Below the pieces are notes generated by a model. It ran no database searches. It had not been told where the DNA came from and saw nothing but the letters and a program-made list of their open reading frames with translations. From UBA4744 sp963717135 (lineage in GTDB: Bacteria; Actinomycetota; Acidimicrobiia; Spongiisociales; UBA4744): a stretch of DNA of 64,000 nucleotides. The stretch covers positions 62,001 through 126,000 of the forward strand of contig CAVQVN010000009.1 in assembly GCA_963717135.1 (NCBI GenBank), written 5' to 3'. The position numbers were made by a program, and so were the translations under genes. Below are positions 25,262 through 34,440 of the stretch, one piece after another; position 1 is the first letter of the stretch; each line of letters begins with the position of its first letter.

Positions 25262-26296
25262 CTAGAGGATCAATTCGGCAAGTGTGCGCACGGTGGCAAC
25301 ATCCAGCGTTGATACCAGCAAGGTCGTCACGCCCGACTCCCGCCATGCTTCGAGTCGATCGCGAATAGCTTCTTTGGGTCCGACCAGATTGGTTTCGTCG
25401 ACCAGTTGGTCGGGGACCCGGGCAATCGCTTCCTCCTTCCTACCGGCCAGGTAGAGATCCTGAATCTCGGTGGCGGCCTGCTCGTAGCCGTACCGGCAGG
25501 CAAGATCGAAGTAGAAGTTCTTGCCGCGGGCTCCCATACCCCCGATGTACAGGGCCATATACGGTTTGACCATGCTCCGGCCGACTTCTAGATCGTCGGT
25601 GACGACCACCGAAACGGACGGAGCGATGTCAAAGCGGTTCGCCTTGTCCGGCCCGTCCGCAAGTGCAAACCCGGCGGCCAGATGCTCCCCGAAGATCGCC
25701 GCCGACTTCTCCGGTGAGTAGAAGATCGGAAGCCAGCCGTCGGCAATTTCCGCGGTGAGTTGGACGTTTTTGGGGCCGATCGACGCCAGGTAGACCGGAA
25801 GATCCGGGTTGGACGGATGGAGAATCAGTTTGAGCGGCTTGCCACGCCCGGTTGCATCGGAGCCCCGGTAGGGGATCTGGTAGTGATCCCCTTGGTGTGT
25901 GAGAGGCTCCTCCCGTCGCAAGATTTGGCGGATGATCGCCACGTACTCGCGGGTCTTCCCGAGCGGCTTCCCGTAGGGAACCCCGTGCCACCCTTCGACG
26001 ACCTGAGGGCCCGACAAACCCAACCCGAGCAAGAAACGACCCCCCGACAACTGATCGAGCGTGACGGCCGTCATGGCGGTCATGGCCGGAGTGCGGGCCG
26101 GCATCTGCATGATCCCCGATCCCAATTTGATCCGATCAGTGCGAGCCCCGAACCAAGCGAGAACCGAGACGACATCCGAACCGTAGGCTTCCGCCGCCCA
26201 TACCGAGTGATAGCCGAGCCGGTCCGCCTCTTCGACCAGCTCGGTGTTCCCGCGCAGCCCCGCACCCCAGTAACCGACATTAAGCCCCAACCGCAT
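25262..26296 (-). CDS. LLM class oxidoreductase, probably F420-dependent
   Basis: About 344 residues of the luciferase-like monooxygenase family, F420 subgroup. RLGLNVGYWGAG, EADRLGYHSVWAAEAYGSD, LGSGIMQMPARTPAMTAMTAVTLDQLSGGRFLLGLGLSG and SVVVTDDLEVGRSMVKPYMALYIGGMG match actinobacterial F420-dependent LLM proteins; the last stretch is the region seen in methylenetetrahydromethanopterin reductase-like members. The substrate is unknown. Start ATG 26296 is 4 nt after GGAGGT; GTG 26302 is an alternative. Confidence 0.88.
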   Translation of the reverse strand: MRLGLNVGYWGAGLRGNTELVEEADRLGYHSVWAAEAYGSDVVSVLAWFGARTDRIKLGSGIMQMPARTPAMTAMTAVTLDQLSGGRFLLGLGLSGPQVVEGWHGVPYGKPLGKTREYVAIIRQILRREEPLTHQGDHYQIPYRGSDATGRGKPLKLILHPSNPDLPVYLASIGPKNVQLTAEIADGWLPIFYSPEKSAAIFGEHLAAGFALADGPDKANRFDIAPSVSVVVTDDLEVGRSMVKPYMALYIGGMGARGKNFYFDLACRYGYEQAATEIQDLYLAGRKEEAIARVPDQLVDETNLVGPKEAIRDRLEAWRESGVTTLLVSTLDVATVRTLAELIL

Positions 26297-26352
26297 CGAC
26301 ACCTCCGGGCCTGAAGATATCAGGACCGCGGCCGACTAGCTTTCGCACCCAC

Positions 26353-27090
26353 ATGAATCGATTGATCCGCTCAGGAGCATTGCTCGGCACCGGCGCCCTC
26401 GTGGGACTCGCCGGCGAAGTCCTCTACTCGGGGTTTCGTGATCTCCCCTCGTTCGAAGGGATGGACGCATCGGGCACGTTTGGGACCCCCGACCTGCCTC
26501 CATTGCGGATCGCGGTGCTCGGCGATTCGAGCTGTACCGGCCCCGGGCTCAACGATCCCGACCAGATCTGGGTTCGAAGAATTGGAGCTCATTTCGGGCG
26601 GCGATTCCACACCACTATCGACAGCGTGGCGGTGGGCGGTTCCCGGGCTCACGATGTGCTCCGCGACCAGGTCCCCATCATCGTCCCGACCAGGCCCGAT
26701 GTGGCACTGGTAGCCGTCGGTAGCAACGACATGCTGTACGGGGTTCCGCTCAAAACCTTCGCGCGCAACCTGGAAGCCATAGTCGTCGAGCTCCTCACCT
26801 GCACACCGGCCGTGCTGTTGAGTGGGGTTGGAGATCTGGGAACCATCCCGCGTCTCCCCTTCGCCCTCACCCGGATAATGCGGCGGCGGGGCGTTCGGGC
26901 GGACCGAATCCACGCAGAAGTTGCGTCCCGCCACCCCGGAGCAACCAAGGTACCCATCAAGGAGAGGTGCGGAAGGGCCTTTGAGGATCCCGGCATCTAT
27001 TCACCGGACCTGCTGCACGTCAACGGGGAGGGCCACCGTTTGTGGGCGGAAGCGGCGATTCCCTCCATCGAAGACGTCCTCCCGCATTGA
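26353..27090 (+). CDS. SGNH/GDSL hydrolase
   Basis: A 245-residue exported or membrane-associated esterase. An N-terminal hydrophobic stretch resembles a signal anchor. The SGNH blocks are visible: GDSSCTGPG (block I nucleophilic Ser, oxyanion), the VAVGGSRAHDV glycine (block II), VAVGSNDMLYG (Asn, block III), and DLLHVNGEGHRLWAEA (Asp/His, block V). It would hydrolyse an ester or acyl group; many actinobacterial members act on lipids or cell-wall sugars. Apparently monocistronic. Confidence 0.85.
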   Translation: MNRLIRSGALLGTGALVGLAGEVLYSGFRDLPSFEGMDASGTFGTPDLPPLRIAVLGDSSCTGPGLNDPDQIWVRRIGAHFGRRFHTTIDSVAVGGSRAHDVLRDQVPIIVPTRPDVALVAVGSNDMLYGVPLKTFARNLEAIVVELLTCTPAVLLSGVGDLGTIPRLPFALTRIMRRRGVRADRIHAEVASRHPGATKVPIKERCGRAFEDPGIYSPDLLHVNGEGHRLWAEAAIPSIEDVLPH

Positions 27091-27144
27091 GCGAATCACC
27101 ACAGTTTCCCCGGGGTTGAGATCGAGACCTCGTACACTGCCCGG

Positions 27145-28356
27145 ATGTCCTCCCGCCGCCGCCCCACCGCCGCCTTCTTTGCAGGAGTGGCCGTCGCCAA
27201 CACCGGCTTCATCGCCGCGGTCACCGTGACGGGACTGATGGCCGAGGAAATCACCGGCTCGGCCAGCGTGAGCGGTATTCCCGGTGCCGTGGGAACGTTT
27301 GGTACGGCGTTGGGAGCGACCGCCGTTTCGACACTCATCGGCCGATTCGGAAGCAGGTTCGGTCTCAGCGTCGGCTACTTCATCGCGGCGGCGGGAGCCG
27401 CCATGGCAACCACGGCCGCCATCGTGACTTCGTTTCCTCTGCTGCTGGCCGGCATGCTGATCCTCGGTATCGGACACAGCGCCACCCAGCTCAGCCGCTA
27501 TGCGGCTGCCGAGCTGTACGACGCTCACCATCGAGCCCGGGCGGTAGGAATCATCGTGTGGGCCGGTACCATCGGATCCGTAATCGGGCCCAGCCTCCTG
27601 GAGCCGGCCGGCCGGGTCGCCACCAACGGAAACCTCCCCGAACTTTCGGGTGCCTACGCGGTGGCGGTGGCTCTGTTCGCGGCAGCCGCTTTTCTCTATC
27701 TGCTTTTTCTGCGGGGCAGCAGTCGAGCCGCCCGGGATCAACTCACCGACGAGTCTCCACCGCAACGCATCAACTGGAGCGAACTGATTCGCCTCCCCCA
27801 GGTTCAGGTTGCACTGAGCGCGATGATCATCGGCCAATTCGTGATGGTCCTGATCATGGCGATGACCCCGATCCACATCCGTCATATCGGACTCGATCTG
27901 GGAGTGGTCGGGTTTGTGATCAGCGCCCACACGCTTGGCATGTTTGCCCTGTCACCTGTGACCGGTTGGCTGACCGACCGGCTTGGTTCGGTGCGAGTGA
28001 TAGCGGCCGGGGTGGGTCTGCTGGCCGGGTCTGCGGTGCTGGCTGCCGCAGCTCCGACCAGCGGACGAACCCAGCTGGCCATCGCTCTGTTTCTCCTCGG
28101 ACTCGGCTGGAACTTCGGTTTCGTGGCCGGGAGCGCCTTGCTCACCCGGGGCGTCCCCCAACACATCCGCACGCAATTGCAGGGGCGGGCCGATTCGATG
28201 GTGTGGATGTCGGCGGCTCTGGCCAGCGTGGCCAGCGGTTTCGTTCTCGCCACCGCCGGGTATGCAACCCTCAACATTGCCGGGGCGTTGCTGGCGCTGG
28301 TACCACTGGCCGTCATCATCAAACGCCCCCTGACCCCGGCGCTCGACGCCGCCTGA
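27145..28356 (+). CDS. Major facilitator superfamily transporter
   Basis: A 403-residue MFS protein with about twelve hydrophobic helices. The two halves begin RPTAAFFAGVAVANTGFIAAV and, after a cytoplasmic loop containing RAARDQLTDESPP, LPQVQVALSAMIIGQFVM. The MFS motif between TM2 and TM3 is present in weak form (GRFGSRFGLSVG), and TDRLGSVRVIAAG is its counterpart in the second half. A drug or metabolite exporter is likely, substrate unknown. ATG 27145 is 6 nt after TACACT. Confidence 0.85.
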   Translation: MSSRRRPTAAFFAGVAVANTGFIAAVTVTGLMAEEITGSASVSGIPGAVGTFGTALGATAVSTLIGRFGSRFGLSVGYFIAAAGAAMATTAAIVTSFPLLLAGMLILGIGHSATQLSRYAAAELYDAHHRARAVGIIVWAGTIGSVIGPSLLEPAGRVATNGNLPELSGAYAVAVALFAAAAFLYLLFLRGSSRAARDQLTDESPPQRINWSELIRLPQVQVALSAMIIGQFVMVLIMAMTPIHIRHIGLDLGVVGFVISAHTLGMFALSPVTGWLTDRLGSVRVIAAGVGLLAGSAVLAAAAPTSGRTQLAIALFLLGLGWNFGFVAGSALLTRGVPQHIRTQLQGRADSMVWMSAALASVASGFVLATAGYATLNIAGALLALVPLAVIIKRPLTPALDAA

Positions 28357-28359
28357 GGC

Positions 28360-28521
28360 CTACGGCGCGACGGGGTTGCCCCAGAACGCTTTCAAACCGT
28401 TTGAGATCTTCTCGCCGGCTTCGTTGATCCAGCTGCCGTCCGGCGTCTGCGGCGCCAGGAGCACGAAAGCGATCACACCGATGAGCACGACCACGACGAC
28501 CAGGAAGAGTTTCCGAACCAT
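28360..28521 (-). CDS. Small single-pass membrane protein
   Basis: 53 residues: MVRKLFLVVVVVLIGVIAFV followed by a soluble tail with PQTPDGSWINEAGEKISNGL. The N-terminus is a clean transmembrane helix. TAGCCT is 7 nt before the ATG, the leaderless promoter pattern. It is convergent with the MFS gene. No family recognised; a regulator or stabiliser of a membrane complex is possible but speculative. Confidence 0.6.
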   Translation of the reverse strand: MVRKLFLVVVVVLIGVIAFVLLAPQTPDGSWINEAGEKISNGLKAFWGNPVAP

Positions 28522-28548
28522 AGGTACCAGGCTATCTGTCTCGGTCCC

Positions 28549-29745
28549 TTAGGTAACGGACACCACCGCTGCAGCGAGAGGTGATGCCAGATCCCCATGG
28601 GGGCGCACGATGGTCCCGTCCAGACCAAGCCACCGCGCCATCTCACCAAGAGCCTCCGCCAGCGGCTCGGCCACCCGGCCGGCGGCAAAACCCGGTTCGA
28701 GGTGGGCACCTTGCACCAGCAGGGTGCGCTCTTGCCGGTCGGCCTTGAGATCGACCCGGGCTACTAGATCCTCGCCCAACAGAAACGGCAACACGTAATA
28801 ACCGAACTTCCGTTTTGGTTTTGGCACGTAAATCTCGATCCGGTAGTGAAAACCAAAAAGCCTTTCGGTGCGTTCCCGGTGCCAGATCAGCGAATCAAAG
28901 GGAGACAACAAGGCCCGGGCCGTCACCCGCCGAGGGATCCGGGCGTCCGCGTGGAGAAAGGCAGGTTCTCGCCAACCTTCGACCTCTACTTGACGTAGAG
29001 ACCCGGTGGCGACCAGGCGCTCCACCTGCGGCCGCACTTCCCGAGCGCGCATGCGGAAGTAGTCGGCCAGATCATTGATGGTCCCGAGGCCGTGGGCTCG
29101 GGCCGCGATCAAGACTCGCTCCCGTGTCGACGTCTCCATATCCATCACCGGGTCATCCAGGAAGCCTTCCGGATAGACCCGCTCGGCAAGGTCGTAAACC
29201 TTGGCGAAGGAGGGCGGACGGTGTGATATTGCCAATTTTCCTTTGACGTAGAGCCAATCCAGGGCAGTTGCCCCTTTCCCCATCCCCCACCAGGGCCCGG
29301 TCCGGTGGCCCGGATCATCGAGATCGGCGCTGGTCAGAGGCCCTCGCTCGGCCACTTCTTCGTACACCCGGTCGATGTATCCGGGATGCTCGTTCATGAT
29401 CTCCCTTACCTGCCCCCAGGACCTGATGGCTTCCATTCGGGGCCGGAGCAAAGGAAGCACCTCGCCCGTGCTGTAGGAGGCGACATGGAATAGGTACTCG
29501 AACAACTCCCGCCTCCCGTGGGTTGCTTCGTCCAGCAGTTCCCGGGGATAAGGCCCGAGCCGGGCGAACACGGGCAAATAATGCGAACGTTCCAGCACAT
29601 TCACCGAGTCGAGTTGGAGGATGGCAACCCGATCGATAACCCGACGCAGATGCCTGATGTCGATCCGGCCCGATGGTCGAGGATCGGCAAAACCTTGAGC
29701 TGCCAGGGCAACCCGGCGAGCTTGTCGGACACTGAGTTTCTGCAT
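28549..29745 (-). CDS. YcaQ-family DNA glycosylase (interstrand crosslink repair)
   Basis: A 398-residue winged-helix protein of the HTH_42/YcaQ family. E. coli YcaQ unhooks DNA interstrand crosslinks formed by nitrogen mustards using a QxD active-site motif; here AILQLDSVNVLERSHY holds QLD. The central FFRLGPYPRELLDEA-like segment (FARLGPYPRELLDEATHG), GMGKGATALDWLYVKGKLAISHRP and DFLLGEDLVARVDLKADR-like end (PFLLGEDLVARVDLKADR) match the family. It may belong to the repair genes of this region, with DnaE2, ImuA'-ImuB and Fpg/Nei. GTG/ATG start not strongly supported by a promoter. Confidence 0.87.
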   Translation of the reverse strand: MQKLSVRQARRVALAAQGFADPRPSGRIDIRHLRRVIDRVAILQLDSVNVLERSHYLPVFARLGPYPRELLDEATHGRRELFEYLFHVASYSTGEVLPLLRPRMEAIRSWGQVREIMNEHPGYIDRVYEEVAERGPLTSADLDDPGHRTGPWWGMGKGATALDWLYVKGKLAISHRPPSFAKVYDLAERVYPEGFLDDPVMDMETSTRERVLIAARAHGLGTINDLADYFRMRAREVRPQVERLVATGSLRQVEVEGWREPAFLHADARIPRRVTARALLSPFDSLIWHRERTERLFGFHYRIEIYVPKPKRKFGYYVLPFLLGEDLVARVDLKADRQERTLLVQGAHLEPGFAAGRVAEPLAEALGEMARWLGLDGTIVRPHGDLASPLAAAVVSVT

Positions 29746-29801
29746 CGCATTCCGGGACGGGGACCCGGCACTCTAGTTCGTCTCCGTCTACGCTGGCCGC
29801 C

Positions 29802-30521
29802 ATGCTTGCCGCACTCCGCACCCCATTCACCTATCTCATCGGCCTCACCGCCACCGGGATCGCGGCTACCGGGGTGATCGTCACCACCCTGGTGGCGCCT
29901 GGTTCGACCTTCGTCGACCGCATCGTGCGCGGTTGGGCTCGAATCGTCCTGTGGTCCGGAGGAGTCCGTCTCAGAGTGGTGGGCGCCGAGAACGTCGACC
30001 CGACGACTTCATATGTCGTCGCTTCGAACCACCAATCGACGTTCGACATCATGGCCCACTTCCTCGCTCTTCCGCTTCCGATCCGATTCCTGGCCAAGAA
30101 GGAACTGTTTAACGTGCCGCTGCTCGGATGGGCATTGCGGCGCATTCACATGGTCCCCGTCGACCGTTTCACCGGCAGGCACGTGTATGAGGAGATCGAA
30201 CAAGACGCCGCCGCCACCATCGCCCAGGGCAATTCCATCATCGTTTACCCGGAGGGAACCCGCACCACCACCGGAGATCTGCTGCCCTTCAAGAACGGTG
30301 GTTTCTTCATTGCCATACGTACCGGCCTGCCGATCCTGCCAACCACCATCACTGGTTCCTTTGAAGCCTGGCTGCCCAGAGCCAAGATCATCAGGGGCGG
30401 CACCGTCACCGTAGTGATCGGACCTCCGGTGGCAACCCGGAACCTGACGATCGAAGACGCCCCGCGGCTTCGTGATGAAGTCAAAGCCTCTATCGAGGCG
30501 ACCCTCGCCGAGTTGTCCTAG
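29802..30521 (+). CDS. plsC: 1-acyl-sn-glycerol-3-phosphate acyltransferase (PlsC) family
   Basis: A 239-residue membrane-bound acyltransferase that makes phosphatidic acid from lysophosphatidic acid. The HX4D motif NHQSTFD (His/Asp catalytic pair), RFLAKKELFNVPLLGWALRRI, YPEGTR (acceptor binding) and LPILPTTITGSFEAW follow the usual order. Two N-terminal hydrophobic stretches anchor it. ATG 29802 is 7 nt after TACGCT, a leaderless-type promoter. Confidence 0.92.
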   Translation: MLAALRTPFTYLIGLTATGIAATGVIVTTLVAPGSTFVDRIVRGWARIVLWSGGVRLRVVGAENVDPTTSYVVASNHQSTFDIMAHFLALPLPIRFLAKKELFNVPLLGWALRRIHMVPVDRFTGRHVYEEIEQDAAATIAQGNSIIVYPEGTRTTTGDLLPFKNGGFFIAIRTGLPILPTTITGSFEAWLPRAKIIRGGTVTVVIGPPVATRNLTIEDAPRLRDEVKASIEATLAELS

Positions 30522-30547
30522 ACGCAGAGCCGCTCAGTGCTTCGCGG

Positions 30548-32017
30548 TCAGTCATAGACCCCGATCACAAATGTTTGATCGTCCCGCAATTCGCACAAAA
30601 AGGCCCCGGCCGAGGTCACCATCTGATATCGATCGACATGGGGCTCCCCTCGCCACCAGCGGCCCAGCTTTCTCCATGGACCGGCCCAGTTCAGTACCGG
30701 CTCCCAACGGCTCCGCAAGCGAACCCTGGTAGGCATACCGCCATCCCATTCCACTTCGAGTAACCGGGGTTCCGGTGGCACCAGCGCGGGGGATGGCCCG
30801 GGGGTCGACCCCGGCCAGGGTGCGCCGGGATCTCGTTCGACCGCGGGAGGGTCGTCACCCCACCGATGCCAGCGCACTTGCTCGATCGGATCGCGACCTC
30901 CCTGGGGCCGGCCCTCCAACACGGCATCGGGCCCAAGCAGAGCCTGGACCCGGGCAACCGCTCGTTCTGCCTCTATCCGAGCCGAGACATCTTCCAATAA
31001 GGTCAATTGCCGGCCTTCACCAGAAAGGTCGGCCGGAGAAAGCGTCAGCTGTACGATCCCGCCGGGGATTCCCGCCGATTCGTTCCAGGCCCGCAGTTGC
31101 CACCAGACACGTTCGGCCAGGGTCTCATCCGTAAACGGGTCGGCGCTACGCCATACCCTGGCCCGTATGGTGCCGTCTGCCGCCCGGGCGCTCACCTCTA
31201 CCCGATGGGGAGCTATCCCGCTTCCCATCATCGCTTCCATCAGGCGATGGGTAAGTGCCCGGGCCGCAAATCCAACCTGCTCCAGAAGCCCCAACGGCTC
31301 CTCGAACCGCTCGGTCACTGAAAGATCCTCAGGAATGTCACGTGCCTGGGGACGGCGGTCTTCACCGCTAGCCAGTCGATGAGCCTGCAGTCCGGCCTGC
31401 CCGAACCGGGACAGTAAAGCAGGCCTCGGCAGAGAAGCCAGCTCGCCCAACGTGCCGATCCCCAGCCAGCGAAAGGTCGCGACAAGCTCCTCTTTGCCCA
31501 GGACTTCCACATCCAGAGATGCCAAGAACTCCCGATCGTCATCAACGATGTACGGCTCTTCGCCGGCCATAGATGCCGCCCAGCGTGCCGCAAACGGTCC
31601 GCCGGCTACGCCGATCCGTCCTCCCGCTCCGGCTTCGGCTCGAATCGTCTGAGCCACCCGGGCAACCAGAGCCGGTTCTCCACCGTAGTAGCGGATGGCT
31701 CCGGCGATGGGAACGAACAAGAGGCCGGGATCGGAGACCTCCACCCGCGGGACCAGGTCTTCAACCGCACCGACGAGCGATTCGAAGGCGAGGGATTCTG
31801 CTGCATAGTCCTGCTCGAGAGTGGTTCCACCGGGACAAAGCACCTCCGCTTCCGGCCGGCGCATACCGAGCCGCGCCCCGGCTTCTCGAGCGAATTGATT
31901 GAGGGCCACCACCCGGGGAGTGGCCGATCTGTCGACGACCAGACAGGCCCTATCCGGCGGCGCGTCCGGCCGGCGCAGCGGCCAGTCGGGAAACCATACG
32001 CACAACGTCCGCACCAT
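30548..32017 (-). CDS. imuB: ImuB, Y-family polymerase-like mutasome subunit
   Basis: 489 residues of the ImuB family: a Y-family polymerase fold without catalytic acidic residues, acting as scaffold for DnaE2. The N-terminus LCVWFPDWPLRRPDAPPDRACLVVDRS replaces the metal-binding Asp/Glu pattern of active Y-polymerases. A helix-hairpin-helix region (FRWLGIGTLGELASLPRPALLSRFGQ) follows at ~182-208. QLTLL at residues 337-341 fits the beta-clamp binding motif (QLxLF) used by ImuB. It overlaps imuA' by 68 bp and is controlled by the same LexA box. It cooperates with DnaE2 encoded 8 kb away. Confidence 0.92.
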   Translation of the reverse strand: MVRTLCVWFPDWPLRRPDAPPDRACLVVDRSATPRVVALNQFAREAGARLGMRRPEAEVLCPGGTTLEQDYAAESLAFESLVGAVEDLVPRVEVSDPGLLFVPIAGAIRYYGGEPALVARVAQTIRAEAGAGGRIGVAGGPFAARWAASMAGEEPYIVDDDREFLASLDVEVLGKEELVATFRWLGIGTLGELASLPRPALLSRFGQAGLQAHRLASGEDRRPQARDIPEDLSVTERFEEPLGLLEQVGFAARALTHRLMEAMMGSGIAPHRVEVSARAADGTIRARVWRSADPFTDETLAERVWWQLRAWNESAGIPGGIVQLTLSPADLSGEGRQLTLLEDVSARIEAERAVARVQALLGPDAVLEGRPQGGRDPIEQVRWHRWGDDPPAVERDPGAPWPGSTPGPSPALVPPEPRLLEVEWDGGMPTRVRLRSRWEPVLNWAGPWRKLGRWWRGEPHVDRYQMVTSAGAFLCELRDDQTFVIGVYD

Positions 32018-32567
32018 CGTCCTCCACTTCGATCACCCGCGCGGGTATCCCTTTCCCGGATGCTTCCAAGGCCAGCCGCCGCCTTTCGAGGCGCCCGTGC
32101 CCGCCGTCGGGACCCTCCCAGCCGACGTCTCTCCCCCGAAAACGCATATACGCGACTCCGGCCGGCAGATCACCATCCAGAGTCCGTAACAAGAGCGCCG
32201 ATCGCCGGGCTCTGGCCAGCGCCGCCAATCGCCTAAGTACCGACTCCTTGACCCCCGCCGGAACTTCGGCATACACGGCCCGGATCCCCTCCAACAAAGC
32301 AGCCGTCGTCTTGGGCCACAGCAATCGGTCGGAGCACCGTACGATTACCAGTCGCTCCGGCGAGATACCCGACTCCCAGGCCGCCAGCGGGTTCACCCAC
32401 CCGCGCACATCCAGATACGCCACCGGGCCCGTTGGGACAGATCCAGCCAGCATCGACCATCCGACCCTCGTGAGCCCGAGACCGGGAGGTCCGACCAGGC
32501 CGACCACCCTCCCCGGCTCGAGAGCCAGATGGTCGGATCGGGACAGGAGGTGGTGAATGTTTTCCAC
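31950..32567 (-). CDS. imuA': ImuA' (RecA-like mutasome accessory protein)
   Basis: About 205 residues of the ImuA' family found in actinobacterial mutasomes. The RecA-like core has a degenerate Walker A (GLVGPPGLGLTRVGW), GISPERLVIVRCSDRLLWPKTTAALLEGIRAVYAEVP and the SALLLRTLDGDLPAGVAYMRF motif; C-terminal basic residues end the protein. I place the start at GTG 32567, directly downstream of the LexA palindrome; upstream ATGs fall in the operator or before it. It forms a complex with ImuB and RecA in related systems. Confidence 0.85.
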   Translation of the reverse strand: MENIHHLLSRSDHLALEPGRVVGLVGPPGLGLTRVGWSMLAGSVPTGPVAYLDVRGWVNPLAAWESGISPERLVIVRCSDRLLWPKTTAALLEGIRAVYAEVPAGVKESVLRRLAALARARRSALLLRTLDGDLPAGVAYMRFRGRDVGWEGPDGGHGRLERRRLALEASGKGIPARVIEVEDDGADVVRMVSRLAAAPAGRAAG

Positions 32568-32580
32568 AGGAAGTACAAAT

Positions 32581-32602
32581 CTATCGAACATATGTTCGAT
32601 AG
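32581..32602. promoter_or_regulatory. LexA operator (SOS box), perfect 22-bp palindrome upstream of imuA'-imuB
   Basis: Identical over 22 bp to the dnaE2 operator (22494-22515), core TCGAACATATGTTCGA. It lies immediately upstream of the proposed imuA' start, overlapping the expected -10/-35 region (TAGATT at its edge), so LexA binding would block polymerase. Confidence 0.93.
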
Positions 32603-32618
32603 GCAAGAGCGCGAAAAA

Positions 32619-32717
32619 GTAGCTACGAGCTGCGAGCAGCCAGCAGGTCATGTAACTCTCTCATTGGAGCTTGGGAAGGAATCGGTACGCGCAGCTCTCA
32701 GCTAGTAGCTCGCCGCT
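32619..32717 (+). repeat. Degenerate short-word repeat region (AGTAGCTAC / CAGCTAGTAGCTC words)
   Basis: Two tracts (32619-32647 and 32691-32717) with recurring AGCTAC, GAGCTGCGAGC and CAGCTAGTAGCTCG words between the imuA' operator and the ABC-2 permease gene. No promoter or gene is visible between them. Confidence 0.5.
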
Positions 32718-32718
32718 A

Positions 32719-33525
32719 TTACACGCTGATGTCGCGGCGGCGGAACGTGAACAGGGCTATCAACACGAACAGAGCGCTCAATCCAACCAAGACCCCGGCA
32801 TGTCCCCAGTGCAGCCCGTTGACCAGGGGTTGGTTTTCACCGTAGTAATAGAAGGGAGTCAGCGGGTGGGCTGGTTCCAACCAGTCGACGATTGGCGCCA
32901 GTGTCTGAATCAGGAAGGCCACCAGGGCCACCCCGGACGCCACCCCCAGACTGACCCCGCGCTTGCCGGTAGCGGCTCCGACGGCCAGAGCCAGGGTGCC
33001 GAACACCAGACCCAGTAAAACTCCACTGAAGGAGGCCGCGGCGAGATTCACCATTGATAGGTCCATGTCGACTAAAACTGCCCCCAGAGCCGTTCCCGCA
33101 AAGACGGAAACCCCCAGCATCAGCAGCAGCATCATCATCGCTCCCAGCTTCTGCAGAACCACCGAGGCACGGGTTAGGGGCAGAGCGAGCAGCAGATCCA
33201 TGGTGCCTGCTTCCTCTTCGCCGGCCACGGCCGCCGCCCCGATCCCAATGCCGAGCACGAGGATCAGCAGAGGAACCAACCAGCCAAATGCCTGAGAAGT
33301 CAGATAGCCATCCGGGGAGAACAAAGCGTCGCCGGACTCGACCCCGAACATCGCCAACAGCGCTTCCGGGTAATCCGCCAGCAAGGACTCGTAGACCGCT
33401 TGCTGCTCAACGAAGAAGGTATACGTGGCTGTGATGGCCACCAGGTACCCGAACGTTCCCAGTAACCACCAGATCATCGACCGACGCCGATCCCGGAGGG
33501 TCTTGACGAAGATGCTACGAAACAT
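32719..33525 (-). CDS. ABC-2 type permease
   Basis: About 268 residues with six hydrophobic helices (IWWLLGTFGYLVAITATYTFF, VPLLILVLGIGIGAAAVAGEEEAGTMDLLL, MMMLLLMLGVSVFAG and others). The EEEAGTMDLLLALPLTRASVVLQK loop is the typical ABC-2 coupling/helix motif. It starts at ATG 33525 and overlaps the end of the ATPase gene by 11 bp, so the two form one exporter. Related to Yhg-type and drug/lipid ABC-2 exporters; the substrate is unknown. Confidence 0.85.
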   Translation of the reverse strand: MFRSIFVKTLRDRRRSMIWWLLGTFGYLVAITATYTFFVEQQAVYESLLADYPEALLAMFGVESGDALFSPDGYLTSQAFGWLVPLLILVLGIGIGAAAVAGEEEAGTMDLLLALPLTRASVVLQKLGAMMMLLLMLGVSVFAGTALGAVLVDMDLSMVNLAAASFSGVLLGLVFGTLALAVGAATGKRGVSLGVASGVALVAFLIQTLAPIVDWLEPAHPLTPFYYYGENQPLVNGLHWGHAGVLVGLSALFVLIALFTFRRRDISV

Positions 33526-34414
33526 CTTCCGCCCCCCGGTAGTACTGCAGGAACAGTTCTTCGAGGTCGGCCTCGTGACTGACAACGTTCATGACCTCAA
33601 ACCTCGCCGCGGCCTTGATGAGCTCGTCGACCGATCCGACCACCCGGCAGCTCACCACGGTGTCGTCCACCGTGACATCTTCGACATTGGGAAGGGATTC
33701 GAACGCCCCGGCCGGAATGGAACCTGCGAAGTGCAGATCGAGGCGACGCGGTGCCCTCTCCTTGAGCGTGTCCAATTGCTCCACGACCACCATCCGGCCC
33801 TCACGAATGATCCCCACCCGATCGGCGATGCGCTCGACCTCGGATAGCACGTGCGACGACAAAAAGATGGTCCGGCCTTCCCCTTTCGCCTCTTGGACCA
33901 ACCGGTAGAACTCCTGCTGCATCAGCGGGTCCAGCCCACCCGTCGGCTCGTCGAGGATCAACAGTTCCGGCCGGTGCATGAACGCCTGCACCAGCCCGAC
34001 TTTCTGTTTGTTGCCGCTCGACAGGTCACCGATCTGACGGCTGAGATCGAGTTCAAGACGTTCCGCCAACTGCGGGGCGTCGCCCAGACTCTCCATCTTC
34101 CTCAGGTTGGCGAGGTAGGTGAGCATCTGCTCCCCGGTCAGGTTCCCGTAGAGCGCCAGTTCACCGGGCAGATAACCGATGTCGGATCGGACCCCTACCC
34201 CATCGAAATATGGATGTTTGCCGAGGACCCGGCTGGTACCGCGGGTGGGCCGCAAGAGGTCGAGCAAGAGCCGAATGGTGGTGGTCTTGCCGGCTCCGTT
34301 CGGTCCCAGGTAGCCGAACACCTCACCCTCATAGACATCGAGATCCAAATCGACGATGCCGCGTTCTTTACCGTAGAACTTGGTGAGACCTTCCGTGTGG
34401 ATGGCAACGGTCAT
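33515..34414 (-). CDS. ABC transporter ATP-binding protein
   Basis: A 299-residue ATPase, partner of the ABC-2 permease. Walker A GPNGAGKTTTI, Q-loop region GYLPGELALYGNLTGEQM, signature LSSGNKQK, Walker B LLILDEPTGGLDP and the H-loop SSHVLSEV are all present; a C-terminal regulatory tail follows. The signature has the variant LSSGNKQKVG, common in ABC-2 exporters. Operon: ATPase then permease, overlapping by 11 bp. Confidence 0.93.
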   Translation of the reverse strand: MTVAIHTEGLTKFYGKERGIVDLDLDVYEGEVFGYLGPNGAGKTTTIRLLLDLLRPTRGTSRVLGKHPYFDGVGVRSDIGYLPGELALYGNLTGEQMLTYLANLRKMESLGDAPQLAERLELDLSRQIGDLSSGNKQKVGLVQAFMHRPELLILDEPTGGLDPLMQQEFYRLVQEAKGEGRTIFLSSHVLSEVERIADRVGIIREGRMVVVEQLDTLKERAPRRLDLHFAGSIPAGAFESLPNVEDVTVDDTVVSCRVVGSVDELIKAAARFEVMNVVSHEADLEELFLQYYRGAEDVS

Positions 34415-34440
34415 AGACGTCGAATGCTAGGCCCGCTGGT

